From positions 159,537-223,536 of the forward strand of contig VBWC01000004.1 of assembly GCA_006218035.1 (NCBI GenBank): a stretch of DNA of 64,000 nt. The letters are read 5' to 3'. Source of the DNA: Gammaproteobacteria bacterium. Lineage in GTDB: Bacteria > Pseudomonadota > Gammaproteobacteria > VBWC01. Of the stretch, positions 55,601 to 64,000 are shown one piece after another (positions within the stretch are counted from its first letter, which is position 1; each line of letters begins with the position of its first letter). A model generated the notes under the pieces. The model ran no database searches, was not told where the DNA came from, and worked only from the letters and a program-made list of their open reading frames with translations. Made by a program: the position numbers and the translations under genes.

Positions 55601-58600
55601 CGTAGTTGGTCGCGTAACCATTACCCACCGCCAGCGTCCCGGCGGCGACGGTTAGCGCATAAGGCGAACCGGCCACCGCGGCACTGGCCGCCGCGCCGGC
55701 GGATGCCAGTGTCGGCGCACTGCTCAGTACGTTGCCGGCGGCATCCTGCGTAAACACATTGCCGTAGGTGGCGGCATTGACGAAGCCGGACACGCTGTAA
55801 TCGGTACTGAGTACCGGGCTGGCGAGGTTCACCGTGTCACCATAGGTCTTGGTCTTGTTGCTCGCAGTGATTGCCAGCGTCGGCTGCGTGCTGAATAGAT
55901 AGCGATTGCCGGTTTCGACCACGCTGCCCGGCGCGTAGCCGGCGTAGGTCCTGTTCCACAGCGCCTGATTCCCGCTCGCCAGACCGCCGAAGGTATTACT
56001 CGCCGGCGTCGCCGTGTAGACCAGCCAGCGGCTGCTGCCGTTCGGCGTCGTCAGCGCACCCGCGCCGATATTGTTGGTGAACTTGCCGGCGGCGATCACC
56101 AGCGCGGTGGCATCGTTGTTCGCGTTCGCCGTCAGCACGCCATTAAGCGTCACGCCATTGGTACCGCTATCGATAATCGCGATCGTATTCGCGGTCACCG
56201 CATTCAGTGCGGTGTCGGCGGCAGCGACGTTCACCGCGCCGATGTCGGTACCGACGGCGCCGAGCGTCGCGGTGCCGGCGGTATTCACAGTGAGAGTCGA
56301 ACTCGCGCCGCCGCCGACGCCGCTGATCGCGCCGGTCGTCAGGTTGAGCGCGCCACCCGTGCCCAGCGTCAACGTCTGGCCGTCGGCGATGGTGAGCGCA
56401 CCGAGCGTCAGGGCGCCGCTACCACCGACGGTCGCGCCGGTCGCCGCGGTCACCGTACCGGCCAGCGACGCCGTGCCGCTGCTCTGCAATGCGCCCAGCG
56501 CACCGACGCCGCTACCGTTGAGCGTCACCGCTTCGTTACCGATGGCGACGCCGTTGACAAGCAAGGTCGCACCGTCGGCCACCGTGGTACTGCCTGCGGT
56601 CGCACCCAACGCATTGGCATGCGCCGCGGTCAGTGTGCCCGCGCTCACCAGAGTCGCCCCGCTATAGCTGTTGTTGCCCGATAGCACTGCCGCGCCGGCG
56701 CCGGCCTTGTTCAATGCACTGGCGCCGCTGACGACGCCGGACAAGGTCAGCTGCGTGCCGGACACATTGACGATGCTGTCGGCACCCAGCGCGATCGCGC
56801 CGGACAGACTGCTGGTGCCGGTCGTTGCGGCCAGCGTGCCGCCGTTGAGTGTAACGGCTTCGGCACCGATGCCGATGTTTTGCAGATCCAGGGTCGCGCC
56901 GCTGGCGACCGTCGTGCCACCGGCGGTCGTACCCAGGGCATTCGCATGTGTCGCGGCCAGCGACCCGGTACTCACCAGGGTTGCGCCGCTGTAGGTATTG
57001 TTGCCTGACAACGTCAACGTGCCGCCGCCCTGCTTGATCAAACCGCCCGTACCGGAGGCGACACCGCTGAATGTCGTGCTGGCGTTACTACCGCCCGAGG
57101 TCAGCGTGCCGGCGCCCAGCGTGACGTTGCCACTGCCGGCGAGCGATGCGATGCTGTCATCGTTACCGTTCAGATCGTAGCTCGCACCACTTGCAGTCGT
57201 CACCGCCGTGCTATCGGACAGCACGTTCGCGGCACCGGCCTGCAAGGTGCCTGCGTTGACCGTCGTTGCGCCGCTGTAGGTATTGCTGCCGGACAGCGTG
57301 AACGTGCCGCTGCCCTGCTTGATCAGTCCGCCCGTACCGGAGGCGACACCGCTGAAGGTGGTGCTGCCGTTGTTAGCGCCGGTGGTTAACGTCGCCGAAC
57401 CCAGCGTGACGTTACCGGCGCCGGCAAGCGAACCGATCGTGTCGTCAAGACTGTTCAGATCATAGGTTGCACCACCGGCGACCGTCACCGCGGTACTGTC
57501 GGACAGCACGTTCGCCGCGCCGGCGCGCAGCATCCCGGCGCTGATCGTCGTCGCACCGGTATAGGTGTTGGCGCCGGACAAAACCGTGGTGCCGGCACCC
57601 TGCCTGGTCAGTCCACCGGCCCCCAGTGCGAGCACGCCGCTCAGCGTGCCGCTGCCGCTGGCGGTATTGATCAACAGGTTCTGGTCAGCGGTCGTGATAT
57701 TAACCGCGCCGGCGATCGCGCCGTTGGCGATCAGGCTGAGCGCGCCGGCACGGCTGGCGGCGCCGTCGGCGATCGCCCCGGTCAGCGCAATACTGCCGCC
57801 GGCACCGCCGGCCTGGAGCGTCAGCGGATCACTGTAATCGAGTCCATCAATCGTAATGACGCCGGTCTGACTGGCCGAACCGATGGTGATACCGCTGAAA
57901 CCGTTTTTGAAGATCCCGGCTGTGCCGTTCCAGAAATAACCCTGCGGCAGGCTCAACGTGCCGCCGCCCGCACCGACGCCTACGGTGGCGGACGCGGTGT
58001 TCGGCCTGACGGTCAGCGTGCCGCTACTCTCGACCTGCGTGGTCGTCGCGAGGCTGATGGAGTCACCGACCAGCGCGATGTTGCTGGACGATGCGCCGAG
58101 ATTGCCCTTTCCTATATAGCTGTTGCCGGTGAAGCGTATCGCGCTGGCATCACCGGAGACGCCAGTAATGGTGATAGCGCCGCTGCCGGATTGTATATAG
58201 CCGGTACCGGCGGCGGGCAAGTCGCTCTCGATCACGACACCGTGGTTACTGCCACCGGAGCCGCCGCTGCCGCCCTGGCCGATGAGCGAGATCGCGCCAC
58301 TGCCGGACTGCACCAGAGAATTCTGCCGCAGGTTAACACCATAACTCGATCCACCGGCACCGGAGTTGGTGCCGCCGACGCCGTTGAGTGTGATGGTACC
58401 CGTGCCGCTGGTGATGAGCTGACTGCCGGTGTCGAATTCAATACCCTTGTTGTCACCGGTGCTGGTGCCGCCCTTGCCGAACAGGCTGATATTGCCGCCG
58501 GCGGCGTTGAGCGTGACGTTCGAGTTAAAGCGGATGCCGTCCTCGTTCGGCGATACCGTTCTGCCAACGGCGTAGTCACTGGCCGGATTCGTGCCGCCGC

Positions 58601-61439
58601 CCAGCGTAATGTTGCCACCGTTGCTGGCGATGCCGACGGTTGAACCTAACTGGACGCGGCCCGACTCGTCGTTGTCCGAGTCCGACCACAGCGTAACGGC
58701 GAGCGCGCCGGTCGACGACGTAATGCCGCTGTTGTCGCCGAGCACGACATCGCGCGTCGTCTTGATCGTCAGCGCCGCATTGCCGCCGCTCGCGTTACTG
58801 ATTGTCCGGCTCGCCGGCAGAGTGAAATCGGTGCTGGCCGCGGTCTGGGTCAACGTGGTGGCGGCTGCGCCTAGCGTGAGATTGCCGTTATAGGTCTGCG
58901 TACCGGTCGTGGTGACGCCGCCGCCGTTGATCGCAACCGTGTTCGCGGTCACGCTGACGGCACCGAGCGCCTTGTTACTACCGACCAGATTCGTGAACGT
59001 CGTGGTCGCGGTGCCCGAGTTAACCGTCAGCGGCGACTGCGAGGCATTAGTCTCCCTGACATAGCCGAGTGGCGCCGTACTGGTCCTGGCGAGATCGTTC
59101 CAGCGACCGGCGGTGCCGGTAAATTGCAGCGTACTTTCGTATTCGGTCGTGAGCGGCTGGTTTGCTACACCACCCGACCAGTTGTTCGGCTCGCTGGCGC
59201 TCCAGTTGGTATAGGCGCCGTTGATCGCCGTGCCGCCGGAGCTGCCGCTGTTCTGCGTGAAGAACTGGCGGCCGTTGCCGCTGTCTTCCAGCCCTTCCGC
59301 TCCGGTCACCCAGCGCCAGTTGGCGTCGGTGCCGAGACCGACGACGCGGCGCGCGCCCAGCCACGACGCCACGTAACCGGCCGCGCTGCCGGCGATGCTG
59401 TTCTCCAGCTGACTGGTGATCGTCGCGAGATAGGTATCGCCGGTGGCGTCGCCGTTACCCGATTTGGCGTTGGCGACCGCCGTGTCCCAGTTCACCGCGC
59501 CGGCCACATAGGTATAGGTATTGCCGGAATCGACCTTGCCGTGGAAGGTCACGGCGCCGTCGGTACCGGCGTTGGTCGAGTTGATCGTCAGCCCGTTGGT
59601 GTTGCCGATCAGCAGGTCACCGCGAAAATCCACGGCGCCGCCGAGGGTCGTGAAGCTGCGTGCGCCGCTGCCGCCGACGTAGACGCCGTCCTTGAAATCC
59701 AGGCTGCCGCCGTTGGTGCTGATGTCCTGGTTCGCGACGATCGAGCCGGTCCCTGCCTCGAGCACAACATTCAGAATACCGTTACTGGCGCTGATGCCGG
59801 CATCCAGAATGATGTCCTGCGCAGCATTCAGTGTCAGTGTCGCGGTGTTGTTGCCGGTCTTGGCGATCGCCGAACTCAGGGTGATGCGGCCTTGCTGGGT
59901 GCCGGTGGCGCCGGTGGTAATCGTGACGCTGGTGCCACCGTTAAGGCTGGTATTGATCGTCGCGACATTGGCCGTGGCATTATCGGCGGTTGGCGTAAAG
60001 GTATTCGGTGAGCCGCTGTCGAAACTGCCGTTGGCGGTGCTGGAGGTAATCGTCACGTTGCGTGGATCGAGCAGCCATACGCCGGCGCGGCCGAACGCCG
60101 CGCTGGCGTCCACTGCACCCATGGCCTGCAGGTTGTCGTGACTGGAGGTTTCGACACTGCCGCCATCACCGCCAGCGCCACCGCCGCGCGCGAGGATCTG
60201 TCCGTAAAAGCCGGTGTAGCGCTCCGACCACAGCACCACGGTGCCGCCGTCGCCATGATCGATCGCATTTGCATCGATGCGCGCACCTGTCGACATAACC
60301 ACCGCATCGGCGTTGCGTATCGCGTGATCATTCCCGTGCCAGCCGCCACCGATGGTGACCTGTCCGCCGCCGGTTTGGCCATTGGCGGAAATCGCTGCGT
60401 TATCGAACAGTCCCACCTGCGCCGCGGTCACCGTCACCCGGCCACCTTGCGCACCATTGCCGTTGCCATCAGCCAACATAACGCCGGTCACAATCGCCGT
60501 GTCACCCGCCTGCACTTCGATGCGGCCGCCGTTACCGCTCGCATTACTGGCGTCCAGCGTTCCACTCGATTCGATGGCATTCGACGCGTCCAGAACGATG
60601 ACGCCGTCATGCACCGCAAGCCCGGTCGCCGCGATATGGCCGCTGTTGTTAACAATACCGCCCAGCAGGCTGTTAGCGGCGCGTGCCGCGAGTATGACCA
60701 TGCCGCCCGGCGTGACTATCGCGTGACGGTTCTCGACCAGCGCCTGCAGGCGCGACTCGTCGACGAGCACACTGCTCAGCAACCCATCGTCGAACTGCAG
60801 AGTGAACGCCTCACCCGCGGCAAGTGCGACGGTGCCGAGGCGCGCGGTCATCACACCGTCATTACGCACCTCGTCGGCGAGCAGTGCGAGATACCCCCGG
60901 TCGTGCGTATTGAGATCGGCCTCGTTGATAACGGCGCCGCCGGAACCGGCGCGCGTGAAACGCAGTATTCCGTTCAGAAAATTATCGTCGCTGATCTGAT
61001 GCGTGGTCGCGACCAGTGCGCCGACATCGACCTGCGCGCCCGGCGCGAAATACACGCCCTGCGGATTGGTGAGAAACACCTGGCCGTTGGCCGTCAACCG
61101 GCCGAATATCTGGCTCGCCTGCGTATCCAGCACCCGGTTGAGTGCCACGGACGATGACGACGGCTGATTGAAATTGACGTGCGCGTCGCGACCGACGTTA
61201 AATGTTTGCCAGTCGACAATCGCCTTGTCCGTTGTCTGGTCGATATCCAGTCTGGCGCCCGACTGACGTACTGTCGCAGTACCGGCGCTGACCCGATCCA
61301 GCGCCGGCAGCGTACTGGATTCCACGGCGGTCTGTGCTTGCGCGCCGCACATCGCGGAGAGACACAACACCGCAGCGGCCGACAGGAACAGCCGGCGGCA
61401 GCATGTGATTTCTTCGCTTTGGCGCGTCGCTGTGAGCAT
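52695..61439 (-). CDS. Two-partner secretion exoprotein (FHA/HMW-like adhesin) with C-type lectin domain
   Basis: A 2914-residue surface adhesin. Signal peptide (L-F-L-S-A-A-A-V-L-C-L), then a TPS domain (F-N-Q-P-S-S-S-S-V-A-L-N-R-V, V-F-L-T-N-P-Q-G-V) to about residue 290. A beta-helix follows, then a C-type-lectin-like domain (about 640-800) with E-P-N and W-N-D motifs and no cysteines. Next are autotransporter-type repeats (N-T-Y-S-G-A-T, A-A-N-V-L-S-D-S-T-A-V) and many YDG/MBG-type repeats (K-V-Y-D-G-N-T). The last residues carry two Cys 12 apart, as in HMW1-like anchored exoproteins. It starts one base after its transporter gene ends. Repeats are high-identity, so assembly should be checked. 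Confidence 0.93.
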   Translation of the reverse strand: MLTATRQSEEITCCRRLFLSAAAVLCLSAMCGAQAQTAVESSTLPALDRVSAGTATVRQSGARLDIDQTTDKAIVDWQTFNVGRDAHVNFNQPSSSSVALNRVLDTQASQIFGRLTANGQVFLTNPQGVYFAPGAQVDVGALVATTHQISDDNFLNGILRFTRAGSGGAVINEADLNTHDRGYLALLADEVRNDGVMTARLGTVALAAGEAFTLQFDDGLLSSVLVDESRLQALVENRHAIVTPGGMVILAARAANSLLGGIVNNSGHIAATGLAVHDGVIVLDASNAIESSGTLDASNASGNGGRIEVQAGDTAIVTGVMLADGNGNGAQGGRVTVTAAQVGLFDNAAISANGQTGGGQVTIGGGWHGNDHAIRNADAVVMSTGARIDANAIDHGDGGTVVLWSERYTGFYGQILARGGGAGGDGGSVETSSHDNLQAMGAVDASAAFGRAGVWLLDPRNVTITSSTANGSFDSGSPNTFTPTADNATANVATINTSLNGGTSVTITTGATGTQQGRITLSSAIAKTGNNTATLTLNAAQDIILDAGISASNGILNVVLEAGTGSIVANQDISTNGGSLDFKDGVYVGGSGARSFTTLGGAVDFRGDLLIGNTNGLTINSTNAGTDGAVTFHGKVDSGNTYTYVAGAVNWDTAVANAKSGNGDATGDTYLATITSQLENSIAGSAAGYVASWLGARRVVGLGTDANWRWVTGAEGLEDSGNGRQFFTQNSGSSGGTAINGAYTNWSASEPNNWSGGVANQPLTTEYESTLQFTGTAGRWNDLARTSTAPLGYVRETNASQSPLTVNSGTATTTFTNLVGSNKALGAVSVTANTVAINGGGVTTTGTQTYNGNLTLGAAATTLTQTAASTDFTLPASRTISNASGGNAALTIKTTRDVVLGDNSGITSSTGALAVTLWSDSDNDESGRVQLGSTVGIASNGGNITLGGGTNPASDYAVGRTVSPNEDGIRFNSNVTLNAAGGNISLFGKGGTSTGDNKGIEFDTGSQLITSGTGTITLNGVGGTNSGAGGSSYGVNLRQNSLVQSGSGAISLIGQGGSGGSGGSNHGVVIESDLPAAGTGYIQSGSGAITITGVSGDASAIRFTGNSYIGKGNLGASSSNIALVGDSISLATTTQVESSGTLTVRPNTASATVGVGAGGGTLSLPQGYFWNGTAGIFKNGFSGITIGSASQTGVITIDGLDYSDPLTLQAGGAGGSIALTGAIADGAASRAGALSLIANGAIAGAVNITTADQNLLINTASGSGTLSGVLALGAGGLTRQGAGTTVLSGANTYTGATTISAGMLRAGAANVLSDSTAVTVAGGATYDLNSLDDTIGSLAGAGNVTLGSATLTTGANNGSTTFSGVASGTGGLIKQGSGTFTLSGSNTYSGATTVNAGTLQAGAANVLSDSTAVTTASGASYDLNGNDDSIASLAGSGNVTLGAGTLTSGGSNASTTFSGVASGTGGLIKQGGGTLTLSGNNTYSGATLVSTGSLAATHANALGTTAGGTTVASGATLDLQNIGIGAEAVTLNGGTLAATTGTSSLSGAIALGADSIVNVSGTQLTLSGVVSGASALNKAGAGAAVLSGNNSYSGATLVSAGTLTAAHANALGATAGSTTVADGATLLVNGVAIGNEAVTLNGSGVGALGALQSSGTASLAGTVTAATGATVGGSGALTLGALTIADGQTLTLGTGGALNLTTGAISGVGGGASSTLTVNTAGTATLGAVGTDIGAVNVAAADTALNAVTANTIAIIDSGTNGVTLNGVLTANANNDATALVIAAGKFTNNIGAGALTTPNGSSRWLVYTATPASNTFGGLASGNQALWNRTYAGYAPGSVVETGNRYLFSTQPTLAITASNKTKTYGDTVNLASPVLSTDYSVSGFVNAATYGNVFTQDAAGNVLSSAPTLASAGAAASAAVAGSPYALTVAAGTLAVGNGYATNYANGTLTVDPKALTLPSLTASNKIYDGNTGATVSSYGALSGVIGADAVSVNSGGVSATFDTKNVGIGKTVTVSGLGLSGASAGNYSIADHVTTADITPRTVTISGVAANNKVYDANTAATLSSGGSLSGFVGSETLVLNAPATVTFSSKNVGTGKTVTAAGYTLADGTNGGLASNYQLASASAAVTANITSRPVNLTGKAAVDRTYNGTSAMPAGEPGYTVGAGAGTGLVGGDSASIAGAAVYDGVNAGAHQVLRSSLALTGADAANYTLVWVDGSGTINQAPLTMTANDAAKIIFDSDPSLTASYSGFVNGETAAVLSNVTITRAAGETSGTYTITPSANSANYVITPAAGTFTIYPADTLLVVLSDAAKVYGNPLPPLVVGSARYCPASSCTSATSIRTLVLTNNGGDNWTADDGLGGTASVDVSTPVTAASPVGTYAITAVVTRTGNNNFNLTAVQDGDLVVTPRPVTVSTNAVSKTYDGGVGLTGATATITNTVGGDDVSVVGAGQYNNKNAGAPGYTLSGLSLSGAAAANYSLGSLASSGIGGSGTINKATVTISGLAAQNKVYDATTAATLGSIGALSGLIGSETLLLSAPTTVTFDTRNVGVGKTVTASGYTAVDGTNGGLAGNYQLASASVATTADITAKSLTLSGLAASDKVYDGNTNATVSGYGTLSGVIGADAVSLNSGGTSAGFDTRNVGIGKTVTVSGLGLSGTDAGNYSIANHVTTADITAKSLTLTGLTAADKVYDGNTDATVTSYGTLSGVIGADTVGLNSGSASASFDTRNAGSGKTVTVSGLGLSGTDVGNYAIADQTTTATISKRPLTVTADNKSRTEGETNPVLTATYAGWVTGETLATSDVGGIPLLTTTADSTSVPGSYDIVAAPGTLSSGNYDFSFVNGFLTVALSPPAMPGMRYIAGIPPNESGSPLQAAMLVDDLEGVPVTIRCEAFGSVAATHPECAGHGHSN
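56640..57610 (-). repeat. Tandem passenger-type repeats in the adhesin gene
   Basis: Near-identical units encode T-L-S-G-x-N-T-Y-S-G-A-T, A-A-N-V-L-S-D-S-T-A-V and T-F-S-G-V-A-S-G-T-G-G. The DNA copies (for example around 57000-57080 and 57290-57370) are almost the same, so copy number may vary. Confidence 0.75.
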
Positions 61440-61440
61440 C

Positions 61441-63123
61441 TCAGAATGCGTACTGGAGGTTCAACCAGATACGGTCCCTGCGCAGGCTTCCGTCCCGGTC
61501 CGCGCCGCTCGACAAGCGGTTCGGGTTATCACCAAGCCGCTGCGCCCAGGTGAAATTGGCATTGATATTTGAGCGCGGCGACCAGAGCAGCGACAGGCCA
61601 ACGCCTTGCAGTGAATAACGGTTAAACCCGGGCGCACCCGGGAAATTGTTGTCGTCGTTCTGGCGGATGGAACCGTAGTCGTAGAACGTCGCCAGCGTCG
61701 CCGTGGCGCTGGCCCGGTGGCGCAACTCCAGCGACACCACGTAACCTTCATCGCCGCTGCCTTCGCTGACAGGATAGGCACGTACGCCGGTCGGCCCGCC
61801 CAGCGCGAAATGTTCGGAAGAATCGAGATTGGTACTGGCGAACTGTGCGACCGCACGCAGATAGATGGCGGCATTCGCCGACAGCCGCTGTAACCGGCTG
61901 GCATTCATCGCGACCAGCTGGTAATCGCCGTGCGTCGCTGCCGTCAGATCGTCAAGTGTCTTGCTTGGCGATCCGTCGAGATCGACCCGACCGGCGACCA
62001 GATCAACGTCCCACTCCGTTGACCCGCCCGGCCCAAAGCCGTCATCATGATTGCCCTGCACGCCGAGCGCGAGCCGGTTGACCCGGTAATCGCTATCGAC
62101 CGTTCCCAGGGAGCGGTTCTGATAATGGCGGCCTTCCGCGGTGGCGCTGACGAAAAGATTGCTATGGCGGCCGCGCAGCAACGCATAGGTGACGTCGGCG
62201 CCGGCCGTGTCGCCGTCGCCCTCGGCCGCGAGGCTGCTGAATTCCTCGCCAAGTTCATACGGCAAATTCGAGTAGTAGGCGCCGACGCGCCAGCCGTCAC
62301 TGCCGATCGGCATGCCGTAGTGCAGACGCCCGTAATGCGCGAGTTGACTGCCGAGCAAGGTCGCACTCAACACGTCGCCTCGGCCGGCCGGGCTGTTCCA
62401 GTGGAGCTGCCCGATCACACGTTCCTCGCCGGTAGCACGAGCACCGGCGTTATCAACCATGATATTTCCCGTGACCGGCGCCTCATCGACGATCATCACC
62501 TGCAGATCGGTCTTCCCTTCGGTATCGCCGGGCACCAGCGCCGCGGTGACACCGACGCCCGCCAGATCATTCGCCAGCAGTACACCGCGTTCCAGTTTGT
62601 CGAGTCGGACCGGCTGACCCGGCGCATGCGCGGTATCGACGATGCTTTCAACGAAGGCGTGCGACACACGCGCAATACCACCGGCCACACGAGCCCCGCC
62701 GAACACTGCCTCGATGACATGGATGGTGACAACACCTTCGACGATTTTCTGCGGCGGCAGGTACGCGAATGCGATGTATCCGGCGCGTTGATAACGCTGC
62801 GTCACACGACTCACGGCCTCCTGCAAATCGTCGAACGTCAGCGGCCGGTGCAGCATGTCTTCCAGCGCACCGGCAAGTTGCTCGCTGGACATGAGTTGAT
62901 TACCCTCGAACCTGAATACACTGGCCGTCACGGTCACCCCTGGCAGGTTGTGCGGCGGCCGGATGGCGGGTGTCTCGATAGGCGGGGCGGCATCGGGCGA
63001 CTTCTCGAACGTGGCGCGTTCCGCATCCCGCATCAGGTCCCCGGCGCCGGGTGCGGCCTGCGCAACCGCCGGCAACGCGAGCGTTAACCCGATCGCCATC
63101 CATTTCCGTATGGAATGTTGCAT
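61441..63123 (-). CDS. Two-partner secretion transporter (TpsB, ShlB/FhaC family)
   Basis: An outer-membrane transporter for the adjacent adhesin. The start is placed at 63123 (M-Q-H-S-I-R-K-W), giving a signal peptide L-T-L-A-L-P-A-V-A-Q-A. Two POTRA-like domains follow (V-F-R-F-E-G-N-Q-L-M, Y-Q-R-A-G-Y-I-A-F-A-Y-L-P-P-Q). The barrel includes the loop-6 motif G-V-R-A-Y-P (VRGY/F type) and the protein ends W-L-N-L-Q-Y-A-F with terminal Phe. An N-terminal 63147 start is less likely. Confidence 0.94.
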   Translation of the reverse strand: MQHSIRKWMAIGLTLALPAVAQAAPGAGDLMRDAERATFEKSPDAAPPIETPAIRPPHNLPGVTVTASVFRFEGNQLMSSEQLAGALEDMLHRPLTFDDLQEAVSRVTQRYQRAGYIAFAYLPPQKIVEGVVTIHVIEAVFGGARVAGGIARVSHAFVESIVDTAHAPGQPVRLDKLERGVLLANDLAGVGVTAALVPGDTEGKTDLQVMIVDEAPVTGNIMVDNAGARATGEERVIGQLHWNSPAGRGDVLSATLLGSQLAHYGRLHYGMPIGSDGWRVGAYYSNLPYELGEEFSSLAAEGDGDTAGADVTYALLRGRHSNLFVSATAEGRHYQNRSLGTVDSDYRVNRLALGVQGNHDDGFGPGGSTEWDVDLVAGRVDLDGSPSKTLDDLTAATHGDYQLVAMNASRLQRLSANAAIYLRAVAQFASTNLDSSEHFALGGPTGVRAYPVSEGSGDEGYVVSLELRHRASATATLATFYDYGSIRQNDDNNFPGAPGFNRYSLQGVGLSLLWSPRSNINANFTWAQRLGDNPNRLSSGADRDGSLRRDRIWLNLQYAF

Positions 63124-63485
63124 TGCAAACCGTTCCGGTACGCACACGTCCGTTGTATAAAAATTTCCGTTATCCCGCGCATCCCCTGGGCATACCGACA
63201 GACCTACCCGCGAGAACGGTCGAGGCCGTAGCGCTTTTATCGGCCGGGGCGCTGATTAATTAATTAGAATCTATAAGTTACCGGCCGACAGCGGGCGCAG
63301 GCCGGCGATGTTTTGCTATAATCGCGCGGCGCGGCGCGCCCGGCATCCGACACCGGGACAGCGTAGTCACTCGAACGGCGCCCGGCAGGCCGGGTACCGA
63401 TCCAGTTAACTCCCCGGGAAATAAAGATTTTCCGTGCCGGGCCGTTGCATATAGTCAGAACTGAATTTGATACGGGAGCGCGACG
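63124..63485. other. Divergent intergenic region between tpsB and moeB-like gene
   Basis: About 360 bases that must hold both promoters. I found no RNA gene or clear palindrome. The minus-strand frame at 63264-63914 is antisense to the MoeB-like gene and has no protein character. Confidence 0.5.
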
Positions 63486-64000
63486 ATGAAGGCCAAAGAT
63501 CAGCGCCTGAACGAACTCAAGGCGGAGATTGCCGAGGTGACGCCGAAAGAGGCGATCGCCCTGCAAAAGCAGGGTGCCGCGCTGATCGACGTCCGGGAAA
63601 CCGATGAAATCAAGCAGGGCAGTCCGGCCGGCGCCCACCGGCTCGGCCGCGGCTATCTGGAACTGCGTATCGAGGACGCGGTACCCGATACGAATTGCCC
63701 GCTGCTGGTCATGTGCGCCGGCGGCGTGCGCTCGCTGTTCGCCGCTGAAAATCTGAAGAAACTGGGTTACCGGAATGTACGCTCGGTCGCCGGCGGTTTC
63801 AACCGCTGGAAGAACGACGGCCTGCCGTTCGAGATTCCGCGCATGCTCGACGAGGACGCACGTGAACGCTATTCGCGCCACCTGTTGATGCCCGAGGTTG
63901 GCGAGAAAGGTCAACTCAAACTGATGGACGGCAAGGTGTTGCTGATCGGCGCCGGCGGCCTGGGCTCGCCCGCCGCCTATTACCTGGCGGCGGCCGGTGT
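63486..64000 (+). CDS. moeB: Rhodanese-MoeB/ThiF-family fusion, N-terminal part (runs off the window)
   Basis: The first 110 residues are a rhodanese domain (A-A-L-I-D-V-R-E-T-D-E-I, active-site loop M-C-A-G-G-V-R-S). Then a MoeB/ThiF adenylyltransferase begins: R-Y-S-R-H-L-L-M-P-E-V-G and the ATP-binding V-L-L-I-G-A-G-G-L-G-S-P-A. It would activate the MoaD C-terminus and possibly add sulfur in one polypeptide. The order is opposite to MoeZ, which has rhodanese last. Start ATG 63486 has GGGAG upstream. The end is outside the window. Confidence 0.9.
   Translation, partial: MKAKDQRLNELKAEIAEVTPKEAIALQKQGAALIDVRETDEIKQGSPAGAHRLGRGYLELRIEDAVPDTNCPLLVMCAGGVRSLFAAENLKKLGYRNVRSVAGGFNRWKNDGLPFEIPRMLDEDARERYSRHLLMPEVGEKGQLKLMDGKVLLIGAGGLGSPAAYYLAAAG

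Noticed and set aside
53050-57610. CRISPR-like periodicity
   Set aside because: The repeats are coding, long and directly adjacent, without uniform spacers, and no cas genes are in the window.
60138-61157. 339-codon open frame antisense to the adhesin gene
   Set aside because: Shadow in a GC-rich repeat gene; the TPS domain on the other strand is clear.
63264-63914. 216-codon minus-strand open frame
   Set aside because: Antisense to the rhodanese-MoeB gene, which has clear motifs and a ribosome site.

Overview
The window is a chromosomal segment of a Gram-negative, GC-rich gammaproteobacterium. The evidence is the rpsU-yqeY-dnaG-rpoD macromolecular-synthesis block followed by a CAU tRNA, tsaD and plsY next to folB/folK, outer-membrane proteins with beta-barrel ends, and a two-partner-secretion adhesin. 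A sulfide:quinone oxidoreductase-like gene beside a DsrE protein and a rhodanese-type regulator suggests a bacterium exposed to reduced sulfur. I cannot name a species from this.

Layout. 1-3811: a minus-strand run with a MidA-family methyltransferase, an OGT/SPINDLY-type glycosyltransferase and the start of another TPR protein. 4058-4813: pteridine reductase. 4853-19305: a defence island containing an AbiE toxin-antitoxin pair, a frameshifted Bro-N gene, a truncated LexA/UmuD-like gene with a 60-bp duplication of its 3' end, and one nine-gene minus-strand operon. In that operon a type I restriction-modification system (hsdM, hsdS, hsdR) encloses a complete Thoeris-like system (thsA, thsB and a second TIR gene), with a DUF4062/ATPase gene, a zinc-ribbon gene and a YgjP-like peptidase gene. 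19507-22256: folK, folB, plsY, tsaD. The island therefore sits inside what reads as one folate neighbourhood.

22444-44894 separates tsaD from rpsU, genes that are usually divergent neighbours. It starts with an ABC exporter pair (plus strand). Converging on it is a minus-strand envelope operon: RHH/zinc-ribbon protein, DUF1302-like porin, MMPL/RND exporter, a beta-barrel protein and a TPR-beta-barrel protein, with a LolA-like carrier gene just upstream. The ABC ATPase and the RND protein share an unusual Trp/Gly/Asn-rich segment, which suggests one system. Next comes an IS graveyard (IS3 fragment, IS481 fragment, IS4 fragment, an IS3-family element with an amber codon, a broken IS256 element), an unknown exported protein, and a more AT-rich molybdopterin cluster (moaA, moaC, moaD, moaE, nikR, histidine phosphatase), then a Kelch protein.

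45025-49870 holds rpsU, yqeY, dnaG, rpoD and a tRNA, with a strong sigma-70 promoter in front and a probable internal terminator. 50198-52462 is a small sulfur operon (ArsR-rhodanese regulator, DsrE, SQR-like flavoprotein) preceded by a perfect 28-bp palindrome. 52695-63123 is a two-partner secretion pair whose 2914-residue exoprotein carries a cysteine-free C-type-lectin-like domain. The window ends inside a rhodanese-MoeB fusion gene.
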